DNA of 64,000 nucleotides from Chloroflexota bacterium (lineage in GTDB: Bacteria > Chloroflexota > Anaerolineae > Aggregatilineales > Phototrophicaceae), in the NCBI GenBank assembly GCA_020161935.1, contig JAIUNI010000013.1, positions 109,612-173,611 on the forward strand, given 5' to 3'. A model generated the notes under the pieces. The model did not search any database. It was not told the DNA's origin and saw nothing but the letters and a program-made list of their open reading frames with translations. Below are positions 41,311 to 48,824 of the stretch, in pieces. Numbering within the stretch: the stretch's first letter is position 1; the number at the start of each line of letters is the position of its first letter. The position numbers and the translations under genes were made by a program.

Positions 41311-42072
41311 ATGATTCCCTACCGCGAATTTCCACCCCATCCCGCCCTTGCCCCCTACGTCGCCTGCTATTGGAGCATCACCTCACCGCTGCCCCTCATC
41401 AACCGCATCCTCCCCGATGGCTGCACTGATATTGTGGTCACGCCCGAACTCAAATTTGTGGGAGCCATGCGCTCTGCCTTCGTCAGCCAGATTATCCCCG
41501 ACTCGCTCACCGTCGGCATCCGCTTTAAACCCGGTGGTAGTTCGGCCTTCTTCCGCCTCCCCTTGAACGAACTCACCGACAACGAAGTCACTCTCGATAA
41601 CCTCTGGGGACGTTTCGCCCACGACCTGACCGATCAACTCGCTGCTGCCCGCACCGCCCGCGAGAAAATCGCCCATCTCGAAGCCGCCTTACTCTGCCGC
41701 CTCGACCAACTGCCTACCCTTAATCCGACGCTCCAACAAGCCGTATCGACCGTCCGTCAGGCCAATGGTGACATCACCATCACCGACCTGCGTACCCGCC
41801 TCGCCCTCAGCGAACGCCAGCTTGAACGCGGCTTTCACCAGTGGGTCGGCCTCTCGCCCCGGCAGTTCGCCCGTGTCACCCGCTTCCGTCAGGTGGTGGA
41901 TCTCCTCCATCAGCCCGCCCTCTCGCTCACACAAATCGCCTACCGCGCCGGATACTACGATCAAGCCCACTTCATCCACGACTTTAAATCCCTCGCTGGC
42001 CTCACCCCGCGCGATTACCGCCGCGAACAGCAGGATGTCGGATTCTTACAATTTCCTGCCGTCACCGCCTGA
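41311..42072 (+). CDS. AraC family transcriptional regulator
   Basis: The 253-residue protein has the N-terminal domain typical of DUF6597-type AraC regulators (YREFPPHPALAPYVACYWSI ... RILPDGCTDIVV ... LTVGIRFKPGGSSAFF) and a C-terminal double helix-turn-helix (DLRTRLALSERQLERGFHQW VGLSPRQFARVTRFRQVVDL and LSLTQIAYRAGYYDQAHFIH DFKSLAGLTPRDYRRE). It is 74 bases ahead of two VOC-family genes in the same direction, and likely controls them. The inducer is unknown. Confidence 0.9.
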   Translation: MIPYREFPPHPALAPYVACYWSITSPLPLINRILPDGCTDIVVTPELKFVGAMRSAFVSQIIPDSLTVGIRFKPGGSSAFFRLPLNELTDNEVTLDNLWGRFAHDLTDQLAAARTAREKIAHLEAALLCRLDQLPTLNPTLQQAVSTVRQANGDITITDLRTRLALSERQLERGFHQWVGLSPRQFARVTRFRQVVDLLHQPALSLTQIAYRAGYYDQAHFIHDFKSLAGLTPRDYRREQQDVGFLQFPAVTA

Positions 42073-42146
42073 TACACTGGTTCGCAGTCGCGCTTTCGAC
42101 CAATCGAAGGCACACTTATCCGTAAACAGGTTACAAAGGCGGTCGC

Positions 42147-42569
42147 ATGAAACCTCGTATTACTGTAATCACCCTCGGCGTGGATGACCTCGAACGCTCG
42201 CTCGCCTTCTATCGGGATGGTCTCGGCTTCGCGACCGAAGGCATCATCGGTCAGGAGTTTGATCATGGTGCTGCCGTTTTTATTGATTTGAGTAACGGCC
42301 TCAAACTCGTCCTTTACCCGCGCACCAGCCTCGCCACTGAAATCGGCATCCCGCAGTCGCCCAGCAGCCCCACCGAATTTACCCTCAGTCACAATGTCAA
42401 TTCGCAGGCCGAAGTCGACTCCGTGATGGAACACGCCCAAAAGGCAGGTGCGGTCATCACCAAACCGGCTGAAAAAACATTTTGGGGTGGATATACCGGT
42501 TACTTCCAAGACCCCGATGGGCATATCTGGGAAGTCGCTTGGAACCCCGCGTGGCACATCGCTGATTAA
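42147..42569 (+). CDS. VOC (glyoxalase/bleomycin-resistance) family protein
   Basis: The 140-residue protein has paired beta-alpha-beta-beta-beta units. It opens PRITVITLGVDDLERSLAFY RDGLGFATEGIIGQ and closes AGAVITKPAEKTFWGGYTGY FQDPDGHIWEVAWNP. The terminal FQDPDGHIWEVAWNP carries the Glu expected as metal ligand. VOC proteins are dioxygenases, glyoxalases or drug-binding proteins, and the substrate cannot be read here. It forms a short operon with the AraC gene and the next VOC gene, 23 bases away. Confidence 0.88.
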   Translation: MKPRITVITLGVDDLERSLAFYRDGLGFATEGIIGQEFDHGAAVFIDLSNGLKLVLYPRTSLATEIGIPQSPSSPTEFTLSHNVNSQAEVDSVMEHAQKAGAVITKPAEKTFWGGYTGYFQDPDGHIWEVAWNPAWHIAD

Positions 42570-42592
42570 TGTATAAATGAAGGAGTCAACCA

Positions 42593-42979
42593 ATGGCACC
42601 GCAGCTTGATCTCATCGGCATCCTCGTCAAAGATATGAAAACCTCGCTCGATTTTTACCGCCTGCTCGGCATGGATATTCCCGCCTCCGCTGATACCGAA
42701 GGCCATGTCGAGGTTAAAGTCGGAGGTCTCCGCATCGCGTGGGATTCGGTTGAAGTCATTAAATCCTTCGACTCCGATTGGACACCCCCTTCCGGCAGTC
42801 ATCGCATCGGCTTGGATTTCCTCTGCGCCAGCCCTGCCGAGGTCGACTCCACCTACGCCGCCCTCACCGCCAAAGGCTACGAAGGCCACAAACCACCCTT
42901 CGATGCCTTCTGGGGGCAGCGTTACGCCATCCTCCACGACCCCGACGGAAACGGTGTATCCCTCTTCGCCGCCCTATAG
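42593..42979 (+). CDS. VOC family protein, second copy
   Basis: The 128-residue protein starts LDLIGILVKDMKTSLDFYRL LGMDIPA and ends with AFWGQRYAILHDPDGNGVSL FAAL, the usual VOC halves. Its metal ligands differ from the first copy (the final position is Ser rather than Glu), so it may bind a ligand without catalysis or use a different metal geometry. AAGGAG precedes the ATG. It is probably co-transcribed with 42147. Confidence 0.87.
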   Translation: MAPQLDLIGILVKDMKTSLDFYRLLGMDIPASADTEGHVEVKVGGLRIAWDSVEVIKSFDSDWTPPSGSHRIGLDFLCASPAEVDSTYAALTAKGYEGHKPPFDAFWGQRYAILHDPDGNGVSLFAAL

Positions 42980-43155
42980 GCGACTAGCCGTTCAATAAGG
43001 GAGAATTGGGTAGGCAAGCAACGTGTTGCGTCCGTATTACCACCCTCATATCGCCTTTTCGTGGGGGAGGGTCTGTGATCTCCCGCTGCTCTGTATCGCA
43101 CAAACGATTGGCCTATGAAAAACAGTATCGGCGGTAAGGTATGCCCTAGAATCAA

Positions 43156-43183
43156 AAACCCCTCGCCGCTTGACGAGGGGTTT
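43156..43183 (-). terminator. Terminator of the response regulator gene
   Basis: AAACCCCTCG (43156-43165) pairs with CGAGGGGTTT (43174-43183). On the minus strand the stem is followed by TTTTTGATT. It lies 20 bases beyond the response-regulator stop. Confidence 0.75.
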
Positions 43184-43203
43184 ATAAATTCAACTCAGGC
43201 TGC

Positions 43204-43890
43204 TTACCGGCTGGCGAAACGGTAACCCACGCCCCGCAGCGTCATAATATATTCAGGGCGGTCAGGGTCGTTTTCGAGCTTCTGCCGCAGGTAATGAACG
43301 TACAGCTTCAGGCTGTCCACCGCGTCGCCGTATTCCTCACCCCACGCCTCGGTCACCAACTCGGTACGGGTCACCACGCGCCCCGCGTTCCGCACCAACA
43401 CACCCAGCAGGTTGAATTCTTTCGGGGTCAGGTGGCGAATTTCGTTGTGGATGTACACTTCGCGGTTCATAAAGTTCACACGGAAGTCGCCCCCGCTGAA
43501 TACTGCTTCTTCGCTCACGTTCGGTCGCGGGGCGCGCCGTAAATGCGCCCGTATCCGCGCGATCAACTCATCATTTTCATACGGCTTCACGACGTAATCA
43601 TCCGCGCCCATTTCGAGGCCGCGTACCACGTCTTTCGCCTCACCCCGCGCCGAGAGGAAAATAATCGGCACGTCGGACATCTCGCGCAGCCGCCTGCATA
43701 CATCCCAACCGTCCATCTCAGGCATCATGATATCCAGCAGTACCATATCCGGCTGGTGACGATACGCCTTCCGCAAACCGTCCTCCGCCCGATACGCTTT
43801 GATGACCTCATAACCGCGCCGTTCGAGCAAAATGCTGATAAGCTGTACTGTGGTTTCTTCGTCATCGATGACCAAGATCTTTTCGGCCAT
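43204..43890 (-). CDS. OmpR/PhoB family response regulator
   Basis: The 228-residue protein has a receiver domain with acidic pocket VIDDE, phospho-acceptor Asp53 (MVLLDIMMPEMDG), the Thr/Ser switch at FLSARGE and Lys in VVKPYEND. A winged-helix output domain follows (FSGGDFRVNFMNREVYIHNE and LTPKEFNLLGVLVRNAGRVV, ending YIMTLRGVGYRFASR). It binds DNA as a dimer on phosphorylation. No kinase is adjacent. Candidates in the window are the kinases at 13239 and 58787. The start ATG follows GAAGGTTAAC. Confidence 0.93.
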   Translation of the reverse strand: MAEKILVIDDEETTVQLISILLERRGYEVIKAYRAEDGLRKAYRHQPDMVLLDIMMPEMDGWDVCRRLREMSDVPIIFLSARGEAKDVVRGLEMGADDYVVKPYENDELIARIRAHLRRAPRPNVSEEAVFSGGDFRVNFMNREVYIHNEIRHLTPKEFNLLGVLVRNAGRVVTRTELVTEAWGEEYGDAVDSLKLYVHYLRQKLENDPDRPEYIMTLRGVGYRFASR

Positions 43891-44093
43891 GTTAACCTTC
43901 TATCTATACCTGAAACAAACCTTTTCATACCGAGATGTTACAAATACTAAACCTAATGTATCATATAGTGAATATAGACGCAAGTTAAGAAAACGCCTTG
44001 TGACACAACCTGTCACAATACTTTTGCTGGCTCTGGATTGCCATAAAAGGTATAGTGAATGAGGTCACTTGTCGATCATCAGGGATATAGAGG

Positions 44094-44840
44094 ATGCGCG
44101 AAGTACAAGCCATTATCGAACGCACCGTTCGTCTCAATGAACACTATCAAAATCTGCATCTATCCGTGCAGGACTTCGGTTCGGACATTAAACCCGGTCA
44201 ATCACTGCTCGCTCGTTTAGCCGAGGAAACGTGGGATCCTTATCTGCGCGAACAGTGGTGGCCGGTCGGCATCAAGAAAGATGAAATCATCGTCGAACGC
44301 CCCGGCAGCATCACCTATGAACCGGGTCAAGTCGTTTCCTTATTAGGTGCGGTCGGGCAGCCCTTCCGTTATAAACGGACGCTGCGAAACGTCCTGCTCA
44401 TTGCCGATGATACAGCCCCTTCACCACTGGTCATGTCCATTCCGTGGCTCATTTCCAATCGCGTGAGTGTAACGTTGGTCTTGGCGGGGCAAGCAAACCA
44501 ATATCCAACCAACAAGCTGCCACCGGAACTTGAAGTCATCCATGCCAATGACGATCTAAGCTGGCAAAATATGGTGATGACGGTCGGTTGGGCGGATCAA
44601 GTATTTGTGGTCGTCAAAGGTGACGACGAGATGCGCCGGATGACCCGTGTATGGGAACGCTTCAAAAACCTCCGTGCCTCGGTGGACAAACAGTACCTGT
44701 TCGCCGTCATGCAGCCGCCCCAACCCTGCGGCGTGGGTGCATGTGGTGGCTGCTTGCTCACCCTCCGCGAAGGCGAAGTGTGTACCATCTGTACGCAGGG
44801 TCCCGCTATCGATATGACCAGCATCCCGTTCCCCGAATAG
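44094..44840 (+). CDS. PyrK-like iron-sulfur protein (diverged dihydroorotate dehydrogenase subunit B)
   Basis: The 248-residue protein ends with the [2Fe-2S] pattern of PyrK, PCGVGACGGCLLTLREGEVC TICTQGP, with Cys at 212, 217, 220 and 230 plus an extra Cys at 233. Upstream, GSITYEPGQVVSLLGAVGQP F and NVLLIADDTAPSPLVMSIPW L align with PyrK strands, but the FAD-binding R-x-Y-S motif and the glycine-rich NAD(P) loop are not recognisable. The family normally passes electrons from NADH to PyrD. Here the flavin and nicotinamide sites look degenerate. xisH, xisI and a pyrD-like gene follow with almost no gaps. Confidence 0.75.
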   Translation: MREVQAIIERTVRLNEHYQNLHLSVQDFGSDIKPGQSLLARLAEETWDPYLREQWWPVGIKKDEIIVERPGSITYEPGQVVSLLGAVGQPFRYKRTLRNVLLIADDTAPSPLVMSIPWLISNRVSVTLVLAGQANQYPTNKLPPELEVIHANDDLSWQNMVMTVGWADQVFVVVKGDDEMRRMTRVWERFKNLRASVDKQYLFAVMQPPQPCGVGACGGCLLTLREGEVCTICTQGPAIDMTSIPFPE

Positions 44841-44849
44841 GCTGCCTAA

Positions 44850-45263
44850 ATGCCGAGCTTCGACCAATGCCACGATCAAATTATGAGGGCGCTCGAAAAA
44901 TCAGGTTGGCGCATTACCGACCAACAGGTGCTCATGAAAGTCGGTCGGCGTAGAGTATTCATCGACTTACACGCAACCCACGCGGCAAATGGCAGCCGTG
45001 AAGAAATAATTCTCGTTGAGGTCAAATGCTTTCCCGAACTTCAAAATACAGCCCAAGAAATCTATACCGCCGTAGGGCAGTACATTATTTATCGTGCTAT
45101 GCTACAAGAATTAGAATTGGATATACCGCTTTACCTGTCAGTTCCTGAAGCGATATTTAACACCGTTTTTGACCGACCCGTTCAACGAGCAATTCGGCAG
45201 AGTCAGATCAAGGTTATTGTGGTAAATCTGGATGAGGAGAAAATTGTCCAATGGAACGGATAA
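44850..45263 (+). CDS. xisH: XisH-like protein (fdxN element excision controlling factor type)
   Basis: The 137-residue protein matches the XisH layout: PSFDQCHDQIMRALEKSGWR ITDQQ, a core VFIDLHATH, EIILVEVKCFPELQNTAQEI YTAVGQYIIYRAML, and LPLYLSVPEAIFNTVF-type segments, ending KVIVVNLDEEKIVQW. The D...E-V-K core resembles restriction-endonuclease-like nuclease folds. XisH was named for cyanobacterial fdxN element excision, but most homologues, like this one, have no such element nearby. The start lies 9 bases after the pyrK-like stop and the end overlaps xisI by 13 bases. Lower GC than both neighbours suggests insertion. Confidence 0.85.
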   Translation: MPSFDQCHDQIMRALEKSGWRITDQQVLMKVGRRRVFIDLHATHAANGSREEIILVEVKCFPELQNTAQEIYTAVGQYIIYRAMLQELELDIPLYLSVPEAIFNTVFDRPVQRAIRQSQIKVIVVNLDEEKIVQWNG

Positions 45264-45565
45264 TAGAACTTACACCCATCGTCCAACATATCGTAGAGAG
45301 CTACGCCCGCCCGATGTTAAAAGGGAGGTCTTATGCGCTTGCCAATACCACCGAGCAAACCTTTGCAGTTGTCGATGTACCAGATCACTATCCGCGCAAA
45401 TTTCCGGCTGGTCTAGCCGTCTTAGCGCGGATCGAAGCTGATGTTGTGTTTATCGAAGAAGATACGACTGACCGACCGCTTGTTGATGAACTTGTAAGAG
45501 CTGGCATCCCGCGTGAGCAAATTATCTGCACGTACCTTGGGGAAACACTGCCGGAAAAGGTTTAA
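45251..45565 (+). CDS. xisI: XisI-like protein
   Basis: The 104-residue protein has the XisI pattern. MERIIELTPIVQHIVESYAR leads to a beta sheet (TEQTFAVVDVPDHYPRKFPA GLAVLARIEADVVFIEEDTT DRPLVDELVRAGIPREQII) that ends in the characteristic ELVxAGIPxEQI helix. XisI proteins are nearly always partners of XisH, as here with overlapping frames. The stop lies 3 bases before the pyrD-like start, so the pair is embedded in one transcription unit. Confidence 0.83.
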   Translation: MERIIELTPIVQHIVESYARPMLKGRSYALANTTEQTFAVVDVPDHYPRKFPAGLAVLARIEADVVFIEEDTTDRPLVDELVRAGIPREQIICTYLGETLPEKV

Positions 45566-45568
45566 CAC

Positions 45569-46516
45569 ATGGCTATCCAGATCACCCGCCCCGGTAAGAA
45601 CACCATCATCCTCGAATCGCCCGTCATGGCGGCTTCCGGTATTCTCGGCTTCGGCGAACTCTACCGCGACCTCATCGACTTCGAGAAACTCGGCGCGTTC
45701 GTCACCAACCCCGTCACCTACGCCCCGTGGCGACCGGCTGCTGGCAACCGTGTCGTGCCGCTCCCCGCGGGAACGCTCGTGCATACCGGCATCCCCAACG
45801 CGGGAATCAGCAAAGTGCTGGCGAAGTATCGCGGCCTGTGGGAAACCATGCCCATGCCTGTCATTATGCACATCGTCCCCACCAGTCTCGAACACGCCCG
45901 TAAATGTGCCAGCCGGATTGATGCCGAAACCGCCATCGACGGCATCGAACTCGGTCTCAATGATGATGTCGTATGGGATGAAGTCGAGCAGTTGGTAACG
46001 GCTGTCGTTCGGAATACCGAAAAGCCGGTGCTGGTGCGCCTTCCCATGAATGACACCCTCAACCTCGGTCGTGCGGCTGCCGATGCCGGTGCAAGCACCC
46101 TCGTCGCCTGTTCCGCGCCGCGCGGTTCCGCCCGTGATCCCCTCAGTGGGCAGTTGATTACAGGCCGCGTCTACGGCCCATTGGTCAAGCCAATTGCCCT
46201 CCGCCTCGTCCAGCAGTTAGCCACCCAGATTACCGACGTGCCGGTCATCGGCGCGGGCGGCATCCACTCGCAGCAGGACGCGCGAGATTATATTGAGGCC
46301 GGTGCGAAAGCCGTTCAGGTCGATACCGTAACATGGGTGCAGCCAAAGCAGTTGGAATATATCGCCCGCGACCTCGGCGGTTTGGTGCTGACTCGTGAAA
46401 CCGGGGCGTTCGCCGACGAATGGCATCCCGGCTTCGGCGAAACCGAACGCAAAGCCCGTGAAGAAGCCAAACGTAAGCTGGATGAGGACTCCAAGAAAAC
46501 GCCCACCGGCCGTTAA
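45569..46516 (+). CDS. PyrD-like FMN barrel protein lacking the dihydroorotate active-site residues
   Basis: The 315-residue protein aligns along the whole class-1B dihydroorotate dehydrogenase (ESPVMAASGILGFGELY, IPNAGIS, GPLVKPIALRLVQQLA, VIGAGGIHSQQDARDYIEAG AKAVQVDT), so the FMN-binding barrel is retained. Key catalytic positions are not. The usual T-K-T reads TNP (residues 46-48), the N-x-S-C-P-N loop with the catalytic Cys reads ELGLNDD (127-133), the V-K-L Lys is Arg, and the substrate Asn region reads ACSAP. It therefore probably does not make orotate. A C-terminal extension (KLDEDSKKTPTGR) is charged. A PyrK-like gene lies upstream in the same operon. Confidence 0.8.
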   Translation: MAIQITRPGKNTIILESPVMAASGILGFGELYRDLIDFEKLGAFVTNPVTYAPWRPAAGNRVVPLPAGTLVHTGIPNAGISKVLAKYRGLWETMPMPVIMHIVPTSLEHARKCASRIDAETAIDGIELGLNDDVVWDEVEQLVTAVVRNTEKPVLVRLPMNDTLNLGRAAADAGASTLVACSAPRGSARDPLSGQLITGRVYGPLVKPIALRLVQQLATQITDVPVIGAGGIHSQQDARDYIEAGAKAVQVDTVTWVQPKQLEYIARDLGGLVLTRETGAFADEWHPGFGETERKAREEAKRKLDEDSKKTPTGR

Positions 46517-46597
46517 CAGAGTGTTGAGATCAAGCGCTTGCTAGGCGAGTGTCATGCTATAATAGAGGTAGTCTCAACCACCAACTATAGCGTGAAT

Positions 46598-47290
46598 ATG
46601 TCAACAGGTCCTTTCCCGTCTGCAATCGCGAAAATTACGTGGACGCACCCCATCTCCGGTGAGGTACAGGAATACGTCTTAACCGAAGGCGCAACCGCTT
46701 CAATCGGTCGTCAAGCCGGTAATGACATCTGCGTTCCCGAAGAACACGTCTCGCGCCAGCACGCCGTCATCAGCTATCGCGACGGCCTGTTTATGATTAC
46801 CGACTCCGGCAGCGCCAACGGCACGTTTGTTAACGATATTCAACTCAAGCAGCCCTTCCCACTTTCCGCAGGGGATATTATCCGCCTCTACGTGCCGGAA
46901 CTCCGCTTCTTCGCCACCGTTACCGAAGAAGAAGAACGCACCGCCAGCCAGCGTGGGATGCTCATCACGGCTACGATCAGCACGGGGCAGGGCAAGCTCA
47001 TCATCACCAACGGTCCGCAGGAAGGCCAGACGATTCCCCTGCTGCTGCAAAGCATCACCGTAGGCCGCGCCACCAATAAGGCGACGTGGGATATTGGCCT
47101 ACAAGACCCTTCCGTCTCCCGCCCTCACGCGAAGTTGGAACGGGTCAACAATAACTGGCTGGTCTACGACCTCGGCAGTTCCAACGGCACGCTAATTAAT
47201 GATGTGGTTGTCAATGAAAAAGGCCGCCTTCTGCGTGATGGCGACCTCATCCTGTTCGGCAAAACCAACGTCCTCTTCCGCGCGGGCTAG
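46598..47290 (+). CDS. Protein with two FHA domains
   Basis: From ATG 46598 the 230-residue protein has two forkhead-associated domains. The first (about 15-110) contains ASIGRQAGNDICVPEEHVSR QHAVISYRDG and DSGSANGTFVNDIQL. The second (about 130-230) contains ITVGRATNKATWDIGLQDPS VSRPHAKLERVNNNW and DLGSSNGTLINDVVV. Both keep the GR...SRxHA...NGT core that binds phosphothreonine. There is no membrane helix or kinase. An upstream in-frame TTG at 46538 was rejected, since TATAAT at 46558 looks like a promoter element there. Its stop overlaps the convergent glycosyltransferase stop. Confidence 0.88.
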   Translation: MSTGPFPSAIAKITWTHPISGEVQEYVLTEGATASIGRQAGNDICVPEEHVSRQHAVISYRDGLFMITDSGSANGTFVNDIQLKQPFPLSAGDIIRLYVPELRFFATVTEEEERTASQRGMLITATISTGQGKLIITNGPQEGQTIPLLLQSITVGRATNKATWDIGLQDPSVSRPHAKLERVNNNWLVYDLGSSNGTLINDVVVNEKGRLLRDGDLILFGKTNVLFRAG

Positions 47291-48408
47291 TCCATCATCT
47301 CCCGGTACACCCGCACCGTATCGGCTGCCACCTGCTCATGCGTGTAATGCGCCAGCACTCGTTCGCGTCCCGCCTCCGCCAACCGCGCCCGTAAATCCGG
47401 CTTGCAGCGTACGCTGTCCAACGCCTCGCGCAGCGCGTCCGTGTTCCCCTCCGGCACGACCAGCCCCGCCTCGCCGATGATGTTCGGTATCGCGCCGCTG
47501 TCCGAGCCGACCACTGGAACACCGCTCGACATCGCTTCGGTAATCACCCGCCCGAATTGTTCCTTCCAGTTCGGGCGCGTCAGTGACGGAATCACCAGCA
47601 CATCCAACAGGTGATACTGCGCGGGCATCTCGGTAGAGGCCACCCACTCCACCCACTCGATGCGTGCGCCGATACCCAGTCGTTCCGCCAGCGCCATCAG
47701 TTCGCCCTTATACGGTCCGCTGCCAATCAGCCGCAGTTTCCAGTCGCCCGTAAGCCCTGCCACCGCTTGCAGCAGCAGGTGAATCCCCTTTTCCTCCACT
47801 AACCGCCCCACATACCCGATGGTAAACGGCCTTGCATCTCGGTTATTCCCCTTGATAGCTGGGGTAAACAACGTCGGGTCTGTACCGAACTGCGGCACAA
47901 CTGCCATCGGCTTGGTGTACCCCTTCTCGCGCCAAACCTGCGCCGCACTTTCCGTCCCCGCCAGCGCAGTGTCGACGTTCCGCAGCACCCAGCGCTCGCC
48001 CCAGCTAAACGGCGGGGGATAACCGCGCTTAATATTCTGCCAGCTAAAAAAGAGCGACTTCGCCCTCACGCGCCGCGCCTCATACAGGGCTTGCCACGCC
48101 GCCGCGTTATACGGTTCTTCGTCAATATGGATGATGTCCGGTCGGAATCGCTGTACCCATTCGCCCAGCGTCGGGTAATGGTGCAGGTGGAAGTTCCCAT
48201 TCAGCCGGATCGGGATCTCCTGTAATTGGTAGCCCTGCGTGTAGACCCGTTCCAGCCGCGTTTCGCCGCGCTCGTCTTTCCACGACGGCGGCACCAGCGT
48301 CAGCAGGTCGATACCCAACCGCGCGATTTCCTCCAACTTGCGCTGGTAAATCCCGACGATACACGCTTTCGAAAGCATGAGGATGCGCGGCAAATATTGG
48401 TCACTCAT
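47287..48408 (-). CDS. Glycosyltransferase family 4 protein
   Basis: The 373-residue protein has the GT-B architecture. The N-terminal Rossmann domain (LPRILMLSKACIVGIYQRKL EEI ... YPTLGEWVQRFRPDIIHIDE) is followed by the sugar-nucleotide-binding half (FTIGYVGRLVEEKGIHLLLQ AVAGLTGDWKLRLIGSGPYK). GRVITEAMSSGVPVVGSDSG AIPNIIGEAGLVVPEG gives the E-x7-E motif that binds the donor. It transfers a sugar in cell-surface polysaccharide or glycolipid synthesis. It is the last gene of a tight minus-strand operon, sharing ATGA with the DUF4288 gene. Confidence 0.92.
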   Translation of the reverse strand: MSDQYLPRILMLSKACIVGIYQRKLEEIARLGIDLLTLVPPSWKDERGETRLERVYTQGYQLQEIPIRLNGNFHLHHYPTLGEWVQRFRPDIIHIDEEPYNAAAWQALYEARRVRAKSLFFSWQNIKRGYPPPFSWGERWVLRNVDTALAGTESAAQVWREKGYTKPMAVVPQFGTDPTLFTPAIKGNNRDARPFTIGYVGRLVEEKGIHLLLQAVAGLTGDWKLRLIGSGPYKGELMALAERLGIGARIEWVEWVASTEMPAQYHLLDVLVIPSLTRPNWKEQFGRVITEAMSSGVPVVGSDSGAIPNIIGEAGLVVPEGNTDALREALDSVRCKPDLRARLAEAGRERVLAHYTHEQVAADTVRVYREMMD

Positions 48409-48824
48409 GCTTCATCTTCAACCGCAGCAGCCTCATCTTCCAGTCGCCATTCCTTTTGCGGTTGGCTAAAAAGCGCCAGTTCCTCTTTCATCAATGCCAA
48501 GATTTGCGGCGCACTGTGGACGAACGAGCGCCCTTTCACCTGAACGCCATCGGTCAACCCGCCTTCAATTTGGCTCAAGTCCGCTAACCCGACGAACTCC
48601 ACATAAACCATGTCACCGTCAGCATTCAGCCGAACCGTTTCCGCCGCCTTCCCCAGCTTGTAGGCTTTCTTGTATGCCTTATCATCGCTGCGGGCGTGGA
48701 TCAACCGCACTTGCTCGTCGCAGCTATACGGCCCTGTCTGGTCTTCCACACGGCTGCGGATAATCAGCGTCGCCGCGTACCACTGTTTCTTACTGGTTTT
48801 GGAGGTTGGCGTTTTGGAACTCAT
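48405..48824 (-). CDS. DUF4288 family protein
   Basis: The 139-residue protein has the DUF4288 pattern: KQWYAATLIIRSRVEDQTGP YSCDEQVRLIHARSDDKAYK KAYKLGKAAE, then MVYVEFVGLADLSQIEGGLT DGVQVKGRSF, followed by an acidic tail (LEDEAAAVEDEA). The fold is probably a small alpha/beta sheet of unknown function. It overlaps both neighbours by 4 bases (ATGA), so it is co-translated with an MFS transporter and a glycosyltransferase. Nothing indicates how it would fit that pathway. Confidence 0.85.
   Translation of the reverse strand: MSSKTPTSKTSKKQWYAATLIIRSRVEDQTGPYSCDEQVRLIHARSDDKAYKKAYKLGKAAETVRLNADGDMVYVEFVGLADLSQIEGGLTDGVQVKGRSFVHSAPQILALMKEELALFSQPQKEWRLEDEAAAVEDEA

Noticed and set aside
40640..41314. 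224-codon plus-strand frame before the AraC gene
   Set aside because: The sequence is mainly dispersed phrases; the translation is low-complexity and overlaps the real AraC start.
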